A stretch of DNA of 64,000 bases, taken from the NCBI RefSeq assembly GCF_900128895.1, contig NZ_FSQW01000002.1, forward strand, positions 186,001-250,000, read 5' to 3'. The notes beneath the pieces were generated by a model. That model worked only from the letters and a program-made list of their open reading frames with translations. It was not told where the DNA came from and did not search any database. Shown here in pieces: positions 19,763 to 28,714 of this stretch. The position numbers and the translations under genes were made by a program. The DNA comes from Parasphingorhabdus marina DSM 22363. GTDB taxonomy: Bacteria; Pseudomonadota; Alphaproteobacteria; Sphingomonadales; Sphingomonadaceae. Position 1 is the stretch's first letter, and every line of letters begins with the position of its first letter.

Positions 19763-20911
19763 TTAGCGCCAGCGCAGATTGTCTCTGCTCAGCTGATCCA
19801 CGGACGTGACGCCCATGAGTTTCATGTCCCGTTCAATCTCTGTTTGCAGCAAACCGAGGATTCGCTCAACCCCGACCTGTCCGGCAGCTGCAAGGGCGTA
19901 AAGATAGAGCCGCCCGCCGGAACAGGCTTTTGCCCCGACACTCAGCGCCTTGAGGACATGGCTGCCGCGGGTGATACCGCCGTCGCAAATGACATCTATC
20001 CGGTCCCCGACAGCGTCGCAAATCTCGGCCAGCTGGTCAAAGGGCGCGCGCGAACCGTCCAGCTGACGCCCGCCATGGTTGGACACCATGATCGCGGTTG
20101 CGCCGATGTCGGCGGCGCGTTTTGCATCTTCCACCGACATGATCCCTTTCAGGCAGAATTCGCCATCCCAGTCCTTGCGGATATCTGCCGCCATTTCCCA
20201 GTTCAGTGACTGGTCGAGCATGGTGTTGAAATAATCCGCCACCGAAAGCGCCACATTGGTACCTTCGCCGACATGGTCCTTGAGATTGGACAGTTCGAAC
20301 TTTTCGCGGAGCATATAATTCAGTCCCCAGGCCGGTTTGGCGGCATAGCTGAGGAAACTGGACGGGGTGATCTTCGGCGGACTGGTGAAACCGGAACGCA
20401 GACAGCGCTCACGGTTACCGCCGACAATCGTATCAACCGTAAGGGTCAGCGCATCAAAACGTGCGGCCTTGCACCGTTCGATCATCGACTGGTTCAGACC
20501 CTTGTCCTTGTGCACGTAAAATTGGAACATTTTCGGGGTGGAAATCGACTGCCCGATTTCCTCTATGCTGACGGTTGCAAGCGAAGAGATTCCAAAAAAC
20601 GTCCCGAATTTTTCTGCTGCACGTGCCACGCCGCGTTCGCCTTGCCAATGGAACAGGCGCTGGAGGGCCGTTGGCGACAGGAATAGCGGCATCGCCAGTT
20701 TCTGACCCATGACCGTCACGCTCATGTCAATGTCTTCGACGCCAGCAAGGACATTTGGTACAAGGTCGCAACTTTCATAGGCCGCCGTGTTGCGCCGCCG
20801 CGTCACCTCGTCATCAGCCGCCCCGTCAATATAATCGAATATGGGAAATGGCAGGCGTTTTTTTGCCAATGTGCGAAAGTCGTTCACATTGTGGCAATCC
20901 GTGATTCTCAT
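19763..20911 (-). CDS. FMN-dependent alpha-hydroxy acid dehydrogenase (lactate-dehydrogenase-like)
   Basis: A 382-residue TIM-barrel flavoenzyme of the LldD/glycolate oxidase family. It has FDYIDGAADDE near the N-terminus, the catalytic Lys255 and His279 in SNHGGRQLDG, and the FMN phosphate loop DGGITRGSHVLKALSVGA. It oxidises an L-2-hydroxy acid, possibly lactate or mandelate, using quinone or oxygen as acceptor. No respiratory partner lies alongside. The C-terminal phosphate-binding segment reads GGRLYLYALAA where relatives usually have a GRPFLYA-type sequence. Confidence 0.88.
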   Translation of the reverse strand: MRITDCHNVNDFRTLAKKRLPFPIFDYIDGAADDEVTRRRNTAAYESCDLVPNVLAGVEDIDMSVTVMGQKLAMPLFLSPTALQRLFHWQGERGVARAAEKFGTFFGISSLATVSIEEIGQSISTPKMFQFYVHKDKGLNQSMIERCKAARFDALTLTVDTIVGGNRERCLRSGFTSPPKITPSSFLSYAAKPAWGLNYMLREKFELSNLKDHVGEGTNVALSVADYFNTMLDQSLNWEMAADIRKDWDGEFCLKGIMSVEDAKRAADIGATAIMVSNHGGRQLDGSRAPFDQLAEICDAVGDRIDVICDGGITRGSHVLKALSVGAKACSGGRLYLYALAAAGQVGVERILGLLQTEIERDMKLMGVTSVDQLSRDNLRWR

Positions 20912-21036
20912 AAAGGCCTTTCGATTCGACGCACGTGAGGCTCAACTCGTCGCAGATATTCTGAGCAGAAGCCGCGAGTTTAGACGAACGGACGTCGGGA
21001 GCAACACCCGAATTACTGTTGACCGGAGGGAATAAA

Positions 21037-22455
21037 ATGACTGAAATTGCAGAAGAAACCTACGAGGAACCGCGAAAGGAGCGCTCACCCGGCGCGAAAT
21101 TCCTGCTGGTTCTGCTGACCGGCTTTTTGCTGACGATCCCGCTTTTTGCCACCTGGCTGCTGGTTTATGACCGCCAGTCGCAAAGCGAGACGGCGCAGCA
21201 ATCCATTGTGACCGGCTGGGGTGGAGAGCAGGTATTTGCCGGCCCTAAGCTGGTTCTGCCCTACACTACACGGGTACAGGAAACTGTCGAACAGGACGGC
21301 AAAACGGTAACCCGGACCAATACGGTCCAGCGGGAACTGTATCTCGCCCCGGAAACCATCAAGATGGACACGACGCTCAATACCCAGGTGAAGACAAGGG
21401 CGATCTATGAAGTCGTGGTTTATGATACCAATGTCACCGGCATGGCAAATTTCGCACTTCCGGATGATCTCGACCGCTATGGTGTGGCACCGGAAGATAT
21501 TGATTTTACGCGGGCAGAACTGCGCTTCGGACTGTCCGATGCACGCGGACTGGCCGGCGACAATGTCGTCACGATTAACGGTGAGGAGTCGGTCCTTCAG
21601 CCGGGCAAGGGTCTTGGCGAAACCGGCAATAGCGGATTCTTCGCCTGGGTTGATGCCAGCGCACTGGCCGAGGGTCGGATCGACACGACATTCGATGTCC
21701 GGTTCAAGGGCAATCAGGGTGTGACCATTGCACCCCATGCCGGGCAAACCGAGTGGACGGTCAAATCAGCCTGGCCGCATCCGAGTTTCTCGGGCAGTTT
21801 CCTGCCGGAAAGCCGGACCATCAGTGCCGATGGCTTTGAGGCAAAATATGTGATCACCAATCTTGCCTTGGGTGCAGCTTTGCTTTCGACGGAGCAGGGG
21901 GGACAAGTCAGTCCGGCCCGGGCTGACGCAGCAAGCTTTTACATCCCTGGTGGAGGTGGCGGCAGTGCCAGCGCTTCGGTCAATCTGATCCAGCCCGTGG
22001 ATCTTTACGGTCAAGTTGACCGGGCAACCAAATATGGTTTCCTGATCATCGGCTTTACCTTTGTGGCGTTCCTGCTGTTTGATCTGATCGGCGGCGTGCG
22101 GATCTCGTCCGTCCAGTATATCCTGGTCGGTGCAGCACTGATCCTGTTCTTCGTGCTGTTGCTCGCTTTTGCCGAGATTATCGGATTTGCACTGGCCTTT
22201 GTTGCGGCATCGGCGGCGACCATCGGGCTGATCACCGCCTATTCGGCGTCGGTCCTGTCGAGCTGGCGACGGGCGTCACTGATCGGCGGGCTTCTGGCGG
22301 GGCTCTACGGAGCGATTTACATCCTGCTCAGCCTCGAAGCCTATTCATTGCTGATCGGATCGCTGCTGATCTTTGCAGCCCTGGCCGGGGTCATGTTTGT
22401 CACCCGGCGTCTCGACTGGTCGAGCACCTTGCGCAAAAACGGCGCGACGGCCTGA
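21037..22455 (+). CDS. creD: Cell envelope integrity protein CreD (inner membrane)
   Basis: A 472-residue inner-membrane protein of the CreD/Cet family. A transmembrane helix near residues 20-42 is followed by a large periplasmic domain (residues ~45-330) with the family's VVVYDTNVTGMANFALPDDL region, then a C-terminal block of five to six helices. CreD is a target of the CreBC system in other bacteria and affects envelope stability and colicin tolerance; no creBC genes are here. ATG 21037 is preceded by GGAGGGA; the earlier TTG at 21019 is less likely. Confidence 0.87.
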   Translation: MTEIAEETYEEPRKERSPGAKFLLVLLTGFLLTIPLFATWLLVYDRQSQSETAQQSIVTGWGGEQVFAGPKLVLPYTTRVQETVEQDGKTVTRTNTVQRELYLAPETIKMDTTLNTQVKTRAIYEVVVYDTNVTGMANFALPDDLDRYGVAPEDIDFTRAELRFGLSDARGLAGDNVVTINGEESVLQPGKGLGETGNSGFFAWVDASALAEGRIDTTFDVRFKGNQGVTIAPHAGQTEWTVKSAWPHPSFSGSFLPESRTISADGFEAKYVITNLALGAALLSTEQGGQVSPARADAASFYIPGGGGGSASASVNLIQPVDLYGQVDRATKYGFLIIGFTFVAFLLFDLIGGVRISSVQYILVGAALILFFVLLLAFAEIIGFALAFVAASAATIGLITAYSASVLSSWRRASLIGGLLAGLYGAIYILLSLEAYSLLIGSLLIFAALAGVMFVTRRLDWSSTLRKNGATA

Positions 22456-22460
22456 CCAGC

Positions 22461-23345
22461 CTAGCGGACCGCGCCGCGTGCGAACGTATCGCACGCGGCC
22501 GGATCGCCGGTCTGCATGCCCTTGCGCAGCCATGTCATACGTTGTTCGGAAGAGCCATGGGTGAACATGCTTTCAATCGGTCGCTGTCCGGCATTGCGCA
22601 TCAGCGTGTCATCGCCGATCGCATGGGCGGCGTTCAGCCCTTCCTCGACATCACCCGGTTCCATCCGTTCGGCATTCTGCGCCGCCCAGACACCAGCATA
22701 GCAATCGGCTTGCAATTCCATGCGGACCTGCAACGCATTGCCTTCCGCCTTGCTCGCCCGGCTTTGCGCCTGGCGCACCTGATTGGCTACACCGGTGAGA
22801 TTCTGGATATGGTGCCCGACTTCATGCGCAATCACATAAGCCTGAGCAAAATCGCCTTTTGCCCCCATCCGCGTCGACATTTCACGAAAAAAGGATGTGT
22901 CGAGATAGATGCCCTGATCGGCCGGGCAATAAAAGGGCCCGGCAGCAGAGGAAGCCGATCCGCATCCTTGCGAGCTGACATTGCCGTCATAAAAATTGAT
23001 CGTTGTCGGGCGATATTGCTGGCCATTGGCGGCAAACAGTCTGGACCAGGTCTGCTCCGTCGACGTCAGAACACGTCCGGCAAATTGTTCTTCGGCTGTA
23101 TCGTAGGCGGTGCCGGCTGTTTGCGTTCCGCCACCCAGCATGGCGCCGCCGCCTCCAAACATCATGAAGAGCGCAATCGCCCCGCCGATCAGCAAGATGG
23201 TTCCGCAGCCCATTTTCCGGCCCAGCAGCATTGGCAGAAAACTGAGCAGCAATCCGAGGCCACCACCTCCGCCGCCCATGCCCCCGCCACCTCCGCGACC
23301 ATGATCGCGGGCATTTTTGCTGGGATCCAGATCATCGAGGCGCAT
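22461..23345 (-). CDS. Neutral zinc metallopeptidase (YpfJ/KPN_02809 family)
   Basis: A 294-residue membrane-anchored putative zinc peptidase. The N-terminus is glycine-rich, followed by a transmembrane stretch (residues ~45-63), then a catalytic domain with His174-Glu175-Val-Gly-His178. The family pattern CGSASSAAGPFYCPADQGIYLD is present, as is the C-terminal ERMEPGDVEEGLNAAHAIGDD. The ATG at 23345 is chosen; the upstream extension to 23525 overlaps the next gene's start. Substrates are not known. It converges closely with creD. Confidence 0.92.
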   Translation of the reverse strand: MRLDDLDPSKNARDHGRGGGGGMGGGGGGLGLLLSFLPMLLGRKMGCGTILLIGGAIALFMMFGGGGAMLGGGTQTAGTAYDTAEEQFAGRVLTSTEQTWSRLFAANGQQYRPTTINFYDGNVSSQGCGSASSAAGPFYCPADQGIYLDTSFFREMSTRMGAKGDFAQAYVIAHEVGHHIQNLTGVANQVRQAQSRASKAEGNALQVRMELQADCYAGVWAAQNAERMEPGDVEEGLNAAHAIGDDTLMRNAGQRPIESMFTHGSSEQRMTWLRKGMQTGDPAACDTFARGAVR

Positions 23346-23475
23346 GCGGGTTCTCCTTGGTTGCGCCGCAGTTTGCCTGAATCGATGCGAAGCGCAAGGA
23401 CCTTGGGCCAAGGTTTTACAAAAAGCCGTTGCAGTGACGGAAGACTGTCTTAAGGTTCGGACAAGGAGATAATCT

Positions 23476-24261
23476 ATGTTTTTGAAAGGCAAGACCGCCC
23501 TGATTACGGGATCCACATCGGGCATAGGCGGGGGCTATGCGAAAGCGCTGGCCGCGGAAGGCGCCGCAGTCATGATCAACGGATTTGGTGACAGCGGAGA
23601 AATTGAAACGCTGCGTACGGAACTGGAATCTTTGAGCGGAGCCGGGGCGCTATACAGCGATGCAGACATGACCAAACCGGAACAGATCCGGGCGATGGCC
23701 GAGCAGTGCGCGGATGAATTGGGCCCGGTGGACATTTTGGTCAACAATGCCGGAATCCAGCATGTCGCCCCGGTCGATGAATTCCCGGAGGACAAATGGA
23801 ACGCCATCATGGACATCATCATGAACAGCGCGTTTCACACCACCAAAGCCGTTTTGCCGGGGATGAAAGAACGCGGATGGGGCCGGATCATCAATACCGG
23901 GTCGATGCACAGCAAGGTCGCGAGCCCGTTCAAATCAGCCTATAATGCCGCCAAACATGCCATTGCCGGTTTCAGCAAGACCGTGGCCCTGGAAGTGGCG
24001 CAGCAGGGCATCACGGTCAATACCATCTCGCCCGGCTATACCTGGACACCGCTGATCGAAGGACAGATTCCCGACACGATGAAGGTGAGGGGACTGAGCC
24101 GGGAGGAAGTGATCAACGATGTTCTTCTGGCCGGGCAACCGAGCAAGGAATTCGTGCAGATCGATCAGATTGCCGCATTGGCAGTCTTTCTCTGCAAGGA
24201 CGAAGCCAGCGCGATTACCGGCGCGAATATATCCATTGATGGCGGCTGGACGGCACAATGA
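23476..24261 (+). CDS. bdhA: 3-hydroxybutyrate dehydrogenase
   Basis: A 261-residue SDR matching D-3-hydroxybutyrate dehydrogenases, which interconvert 3-hydroxybutyrate and acetoacetate in PHB or ketone-body metabolism. It has TGSTSGIGGGYAKALA, NNAGIQHVAPVDEFP (typical of this subfamily), Ser in NTGSMHS and YNAAK as catalytic Tyr/Lys, and the C-terminal DGGWTAQ. An AAGGAGA-like site precedes ATG 23476. It overlaps the DUF4893 gene by 4 bp. Confidence 0.92.
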   Translation: MFLKGKTALITGSTSGIGGGYAKALAAEGAAVMINGFGDSGEIETLRTELESLSGAGALYSDADMTKPEQIRAMAEQCADELGPVDILVNNAGIQHVAPVDEFPEDKWNAIMDIIMNSAFHTTKAVLPGMKERGWGRIINTGSMHSKVASPFKSAYNAAKHAIAGFSKTVALEVAQQGITVNTISPGYTWTPLIEGQIPDTMKVRGLSREEVINDVLLAGQPSKEFVQIDQIAALAVFLCKDEASAITGANISIDGGWTAQ

Positions 24262-24881
24262 ATATGCTGTCCCTGATCGCAAGCGCTGCATTGATCGCCG
24301 CCGGCTCCGCTGCAACCACGCCGGTTGCCGAACCGGACTGGCGGGAACGAGCTACCGAAGCAGATCAGAAACGTGTCGCTGGATGGCGGGAAGCGCTGAC
24401 CAGCGGCACTGAAGGAGCGGTGGCTGCCGGACAGTCTGAAAAGCTGACCAGCCGAACGCCCCTGTTTGATCCCGATGCCGGTCTGGAGCGCAGCATGATG
24501 CCCGCCGGGCTCTATCATTGTTCCCTAACCAAGCTGGGCGGAGAACCGGATCGGGGTTTGCCCTATATCGCTTATCCGTCCTTTCGCTGCCGTGTTGTCA
24601 GGCAGGGCAACCGGTTTCAGTTTACCAAGCTGACCGGCTCGCAACTGACCGCGGGCTGGATTTATCAGGATGGAGATCGGCAGTCGGTTTATGTCGGCAC
24701 GGCCTTTTACGAATATGAGGACCGGGCCGCGGCCTATGGCCAGTCGGAAAAACGCGATCAGGTCGCGGTGGTCCACAGGATCGGGAATCAGCGATGGCGC
24801 ATGATCTATCCCTTTCCCTATTATGAGTCGGTTGTGAACGTGATGGAACTGACGCCGGTTCGCTTGTCGTTGTCGCGCTGA
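24258..24881 (+). CDS. DUF4893 domain-containing exported protein
   Basis: A 207-residue protein with an N-terminal signal sequence (ASAALIAAGSAATT). The mature part begins DWRERATEADQKRVAGWREAL, the pattern of DUF4893, and contains LTAGWIYQDGDRQSVYVGTAFY. A Cys pair (CSL and FRCRV) may form a disulfide. It is probably periplasmic; function unknown. It is translationally coupled to bdhA (ATGA overlap), which may reflect only shared transcription. Confidence 0.82.
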   Translation: MNMLSLIASAALIAAGSAATTPVAEPDWRERATEADQKRVAGWREALTSGTEGAVAAGQSEKLTSRTPLFDPDAGLERSMMPAGLYHCSLTKLGGEPDRGLPYIAYPSFRCRVVRQGNRFQFTKLTGSQLTAGWIYQDGDRQSVYVGTAFYEYEDRAAAYGQSEKRDQVAVVHRIGNQRWRMIYPFPYYESVVNVMELTPVRLSLSR

Positions 24882-24960
24882 GCAATTTCTGACTCGCAAT
24901 CCGCGACAGACCCGTTAGGCTCCGGCCATCGTTCAGTTGAGCTAATGTTCGGGGAAAATC

Positions 24961-26289
24961 ATGCGTAAAATTTCGAAATCGGTCCTGGCTCTCACAGCGT
25001 CGATCCTGCTCGCTACCCAGGCGCAGGCAGAGGGGCTCAATCAGGCAATATCGGCTGATCTGCCATCACTCATGGAAATTTATCGCGACCTGCACGCCAA
25101 TCCGGAACTGAGCGGTGAGGAGTATCGTACAGCGGCCAAACTGGCCGCGGAAGCGCGCCGGTTGGGATTTGAGGTGACCGAAAAAGTCGGTGGCACCGGC
25201 GTGGTCGCTGTCATGAAAAACGGCGAAGGCCCGACCGTGATGTTGCGTGCTGACATGGACGGCCTGCCACTGATTGAGAAAACCGGACTGCCTTATGCGT
25301 CGAAAGTCATGGCGAAAACCCGCGAAGGAGCCGACACGGGCGTCATGCATGCCTGCGGTCATGACACGCACATGACCGGCTGGGTTGGGGCTGCCCGGCA
25401 GCTGGCTGCCCGCAAGGAAGAATGGTCAGGGACGCTGGTGATGATACTTCAACCGGCAGAAGAAACCGGGGAAGGGGCGAAGGCGATGCTGGAAGATGGC
25501 CTGTATACGCGTTTTCCGAAACCGGAATATGTGCTGGCCTTCCATGACGCGGCCGGCGCTCCCGCCGGACATATCGGTTATGCTGCCGGCTATGCTCTCG
25601 CCAACGTCGACAGTGTCGACATCCAGGTCAATGGTGTGGGCGGTCATGGTGCCTATCCGCATACGACCAAGGATCCCATTGTTCTGGCTTCACGGATCGT
25701 AGGGGCATTGCAAACGCTGGTCAGTCGCGAAATTGATCCCCAAGACCCTGCCGTTGTCACGGTTGGCAGTTTCAATTCGGGCTTTAAGCACAATATTATT
25801 TCCGACAAGGCCAACCTGCAGCTCACGGTTCGCAGTTATTCGGATGAAACCCGCGCCAAGCTTCTGGATGGGATCAAACGGATCGTCCGGGGTGAAGCGA
25901 TTGCCGCCGGTGTGCCGGAAGACCGCATGCCGGTGGTTGGCATCCGGGAAGACGAATACACGCCGGCAACCTATAACAGTCCCGAATTCAGCAAGGAAAT
26001 GGGAGAGCTGTTTGCTGGGCGTTTCGGCAAGGATCGGGTTCATCAGACCAAGCCGGTCATGGGCGGTGAAGATTTCAGCCGCTATCGTCGGGCGGACACG
26101 TCCATCAAGAGCATGATATTCTGGGTTGGTGGTGTACCAATGGAAGAATATCTGGAAGCGCAGAAGACCGGAGCCAAATTGCCATCGCTGCACAGTCCGC
26201 TTTGGGCTCCGGATGCCGAGAAAGTTGTTGCGACCGGTGCGGAAGCTCTGGCAGCTGCCGCCCTCGACCTCATGAAAAAGACCAATTGA
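24961..26289 (+). CDS. Exported M20D-type amidohydrolase/carboxypeptidase
   Basis: A 442-residue metallopeptidase of the M20D (aminoacylase/IAA-amino-acid hydrolase) group with a signal peptide (ALTASILLATQAQA). Metal-site motifs: MLRADMDGLP, MHACGHDTH (Cys and His), and LQPAEETGEGAKAM with the catalytic Glu. MGGEDFSRY carries the late histidine-region motif. It would act in the periplasm on N-acyl amino acids or related amides; the substrate is inferred only at family level. A separate promoter is likely, after a ~79-bp gap. Confidence 0.92.
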   Translation: MRKISKSVLALTASILLATQAQAEGLNQAISADLPSLMEIYRDLHANPELSGEEYRTAAKLAAEARRLGFEVTEKVGGTGVVAVMKNGEGPTVMLRADMDGLPLIEKTGLPYASKVMAKTREGADTGVMHACGHDTHMTGWVGAARQLAARKEEWSGTLVMILQPAEETGEGAKAMLEDGLYTRFPKPEYVLAFHDAAGAPAGHIGYAAGYALANVDSVDIQVNGVGGHGAYPHTTKDPIVLASRIVGALQTLVSREIDPQDPAVVTVGSFNSGFKHNIISDKANLQLTVRSYSDETRAKLLDGIKRIVRGEAIAAGVPEDRMPVVGIREDEYTPATYNSPEFSKEMGELFAGRFGKDRVHQTKPVMGGEDFSRYRRADTSIKSMIFWVGGVPMEEYLEAQKTGAKLPSLHSPLWAPDAEKVVATGAEALAAAALDLMKKTN

Positions 26290-26290
26290 T

Positions 26291-26671
26291 TTGACTTTTC
26301 CGGCAGCGCTTCTGCTTGCAAGCGTGGCGGGCGCAACGTCCGGTCAGGTATCTGAAGCTCCGGACGCAGTGCCATCCGTCGAATCTTCCTGGTTCGAGGG
26401 CCGATGGACCTTTGCCGACGAGAATTGCGACTTGCCATCAAACTGGACCCTGATTGGCGGCGGAAATTTCGTTTCCGAGGATCTGACAGGCACCTGGCAA
26501 TGGGATGGCGAAAAGCTGGTGCTGAACCTGGTCGATCTGGCGCTGGACGAAGAGACCGGGGAGGCCGGGGGACGGTTTCAAATGGAGGGTCCGGTGATGG
26601 TCGTTGGCAGTGATCAGATCACGCTGTTTGTCGAACCCGACATCTATATTCTCAATCGCTGCCCGTCCTGA
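26291..26671 (+). CDS. Small exported hypothetical protein
   Basis: About 126 residues from a TTG start immediately after the amidohydrolase stop. The N-terminus looks like a signal peptide (AALLLASVAGATSG). The mature part has GRWTFADENCDLPSNW and ends YILNRCPS, so two cysteines could pair. It has the appearance of a small lipocalin-like or META-like beta domain but no family is recognised. No strong ribosome-binding site is visible, so translational coupling to the amidohydrolase is assumed. Confidence 0.6.
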   Translation: MTFPAALLLASVAGATSGQVSEAPDAVPSVESSWFEGRWTFADENCDLPSNWTLIGGGNFVSEDLTGTWQWDGEKLVLNLVDLALDEETGEAGGRFQMEGPVMVVGSDQITLFVEPDIYILNRCPS

Positions 26672-26672
26672 A

Positions 26673-26727
26673 ACAGTAATCGCTATTGCGAATAATTTGC
26701 ATTACAGTAATCGGTTTGTTCGATTAC
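26673..26727. promoter_or_regulatory. Fur-like palindrome and triple GTAATCG element upstream of rubrerythrin
   Basis: TGCGAATAATTTGCA at 26687-26701 is a 7-1-7 inverted repeat with one mismatch, the shape of alphaproteobacterial Fur/Mur boxes. It is flanked by direct copies of ACAGTAATCG (26673-26682 and 26704-26713, offset 31 bp, three helical turns). The second copy forms a perfect inverted repeat GTAATCG-N7-CGATTAC (26707-26727). This suggests control by an iron regulator plus a second dimeric regulator. No binding data are available. Confidence 0.5.
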
Positions 26728-26836
26728 AAAAGATCAAAAAATTGGATGGATGAGAATCGCCGGTTTGCGTAAATGCATGCGCAGCTGATGAGCACTCAGC
26801 ACCATTTTCATTGCACCCATTTAAAAGGAGAAGACC

Positions 26837-27256
26837 ATGGGACTCGCAGGCAGCAAGACCGAACAGAATCTGAAAGACGCATTCGCCGGGGAAAGCCAGG
26901 CCAACCGTCGGTATCTGTATTTCGCGCAGAAAGCAGACATCGAAGGATATAACGACGTTGCTGCGGTATTCCGTTCCACAGCGGAAGGCGAAACCGGACA
27001 CGCACATGGCCATCTCGAGTTTCTCGAAGAGGTTGGTGATCCGGCAACCGGCGAGCCGATCGGTGATACGGCATCCAATCTGAAATCTGCGATTGCCGGT
27101 GAAACCCATGAATATACGGACATGTATCCGGGCATGGCGAAATCGGCTCGCGAAGAAGGTTTTGACGAAATTGCCGACTGGTTCGAAACGCTGGCCAAGG
27201 CAGAGAAAAGCCACGCCGGCAAGTTCCAGAAGACGCTCGAGTCAATGGACGCCTGA
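26837..27256 (+). CDS. Rubrerythrin, erythrin domain only
   Basis: A 139-residue ferritin-like di-iron protein. The four-helix bundle carries the expected ligands: Glu19 ([10 protein letters not shown]), Glu52/His55 ([10 protein letters not shown]), Glu89 (AGETHEY) and Glu123/His126 ([10 protein letters not shown]). The C-terminal rubredoxin domain of classical rubrerythrin is absent, so electrons must come from another protein. It probably reduces hydrogen peroxide in the cytoplasm. AAAAGGAGAAG gives a strong ribosome-binding site. The adjacent Fe-S and DUF3501 genes are conserved neighbours of such rubrerythrins, to my knowledge. Confidence 0.93.
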   Translation: MGLAGSKTEQNLKDAFAGESQANRRYLYFAQKADIEGYNDVAAVFRSTAEGETGHAHGHLEFLEEVGDPATGEPIGDTASNLKSAIAGETHEYTDMYPGMAKSAREEGFDEIADWFETLAKAEKSHAGKFQKTLESMDA

Positions 27257-27277
27257 CACCAGTTCAGATCAGAAAAC

Positions 27278-27310
27278 TGCCGCTGCCGGTCCCTCAGACC
27301 GGTGGCGGCA
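27278..27310. terminator. Hairpin between rubrerythrin and Fe-S gene (attenuator or processing site)
   Basis: A 14-bp stem with two central mismatches (27278-27291 pairing with 27297-27310, 5-nt loop) sits 21 bp after the rubrerythrin stop. No long T-run follows, so it may be a leaky terminator or an RNA-stabilising hairpin that lets rubrerythrin be made in excess over the downstream proteins. Confidence 0.45.
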
Positions 27311-27371
27311 AATCAAGTTTTGAGATCCGGCGGACATCTGTCCGGCCTCACATCCAATATGCGGGAATATC

Positions 27372-28703
27372 ATGAAAGAAGGCAGCCTGGACGCCCCGGT
27401 GCGTCACCCGATTCCATGGCAGGAAGAATCTTTTTACGACGAAGAGGCACTCGACCAGGAACTGCGCCGGGTCTTTGACATTTGTCACGGTTGCCGCCGT
27501 TGTTTCAACCTGTGTGACAGTTTCCCGCAACTGTTTGACATGATCGATGAGAGTCCCAACGAGGAAGTCGAGGACCTCAGCGCGGACGACATGAAGAAGG
27601 TGGTTGATGCCTGCACGCTTTGCGACATGTGCTTCATGGTCAAATGTCCCTATGTCCCGCCGCACGAGTTTGATCTGGATTTCCCGCACCTGATGCTGCG
27701 CCACCGGGCGGTTGAAAATCGCAAGGGCAAAACGCCCTTCGTTGACAAGCAGCTCGCCAGGATTGACCGCAATTCCGCGATTGCCGGAACGGTCGCCGGG
27801 GCCACCAACTGGGCGACAAAGAAAGACAATGGTTTTACACGCGGTGTGTTGCAGACCGTGGCTGGCATCGACAAGCGGGCGCACCTGCCAGAGTTTGAGG
27901 ATGTGCCGCTGACTCACAAGCATCCAGGCAACGGACCGGCACCCAATTCCGATGCGCCAGCTTTCGGAACCAGGGCGGCGATCTATGCAACCTGTTACGG
28001 CAATTTCAACGACCAGACCTCGGGCAAGGCGGCTCTGGATGTGCTGGCGCATAACGGTGTACAGACCCGCGTGGAATATCCGATGTGCTGCGGCATGCCC
28101 AAGCTGGAAAACGGAGATATCCCGGCGGTCGCATCCACGGCCGAACAGGTCGCTGCGCATTTCAGCCCGATCATTGATGAAGGGTTTGATGTCGTTGCAT
28201 TGACACCCAGCTGTGCGCTGATGATGAAATTCGAATGGCCACTCATCCTGCCGGACAATGCAGACGTGAAAAAGCTGGCCGCCGCCACACGCGACCTGAG
28301 CGAATATGTGGTGGAAATCTCCAAGGCGCATGGTCTGATGCCGATCGTGCCGATGGAAGCCAGCATTGGTATCCATTTTGCCTGCCACAGCCGGGCCCAG
28401 AATATGGGGCCGAAGGCGATGGAAATGCTGAAACTCATTCCTGAAGCCAAACCGACGATCGCCGAACGTTGTTCCGGGCATGGCGGCAAATGGGGCATCT
28501 TCAGGGATAATTTCGACAAGGCAGTCAAGGTTGGTCGCCCGGCTGCGCGGGCGGTCGCCAAAAACAACCCGGATTACATGGTCAGCGAATGCCCGCTGGC
28601 CGGCCCCCATCTGAAGCAGATCATGGAAATGGGTAACCAGGACGCCGTACCCGAGCGCATAGGTCATCCCATCGAACTGATCGCCAAAGCCTACGGATTT
28701 TAA
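27372..28703 (+). CDS. GlpC/heterodisulfide-reductase-like iron-sulfur oxidoreductase subunit
   Basis: A 443-residue protein with two N-terminal 4Fe-4S motifs, Cys38-x2-Cys41-x2-Cys44-x3-Cys48 and Cys81-x2-Cys84-x2-Cys87-x4-Cys92, followed by two CCG-type segments. The first CCG motif is intact (MCCGMP, around residue 240); the second is partial (CSGHGG). The plan matches GlpC, GlcF and HdrD relatives, which pass electrons between flavoproteins and quinones or disulfides. No flavoprotein partner is adjacent. The location between a rubrerythrin lacking rubredoxin and DUF3501 suggests it supplies electrons for peroxide reduction. Confidence 0.85.
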   Translation: MKEGSLDAPVRHPIPWQEESFYDEEALDQELRRVFDICHGCRRCFNLCDSFPQLFDMIDESPNEEVEDLSADDMKKVVDACTLCDMCFMVKCPYVPPHEFDLDFPHLMLRHRAVENRKGKTPFVDKQLARIDRNSAIAGTVAGATNWATKKDNGFTRGVLQTVAGIDKRAHLPEFEDVPLTHKHPGNGPAPNSDAPAFGTRAAIYATCYGNFNDQTSGKAALDVLAHNGVQTRVEYPMCCGMPKLENGDIPAVASTAEQVAAHFSPIIDEGFDVVALTPSCALMMKFEWPLILPDNADVKKLAAATRDLSEYVVEISKAHGLMPIVPMEASIGIHFACHSRAQNMGPKAMEMLKLIPEAKPTIAERCSGHGGKWGIFRDNFDKAVKVGRPAARAVAKNNPDYMVSECPLAGPHLKQIMEMGNQDAVPERIGHPIELIAKAYGF

Positions 28704-28714
28704 GGAACCCATCT

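Noticed and set aside
23110-23304. Proline-rich plus-strand frame ending in PPPPPRP
   Set aside because: It is the antisense of the glycine-rich N-terminus of the zinc metallopeptidase.
27348-28712. 454-codon minus-strand open frame opposite the Fe-S protein
   Set aside because: The plus-strand frame carries clear 4Fe-4S and CCG motifs; the antisense frame has shadow-like composition and no ribosome-binding site.
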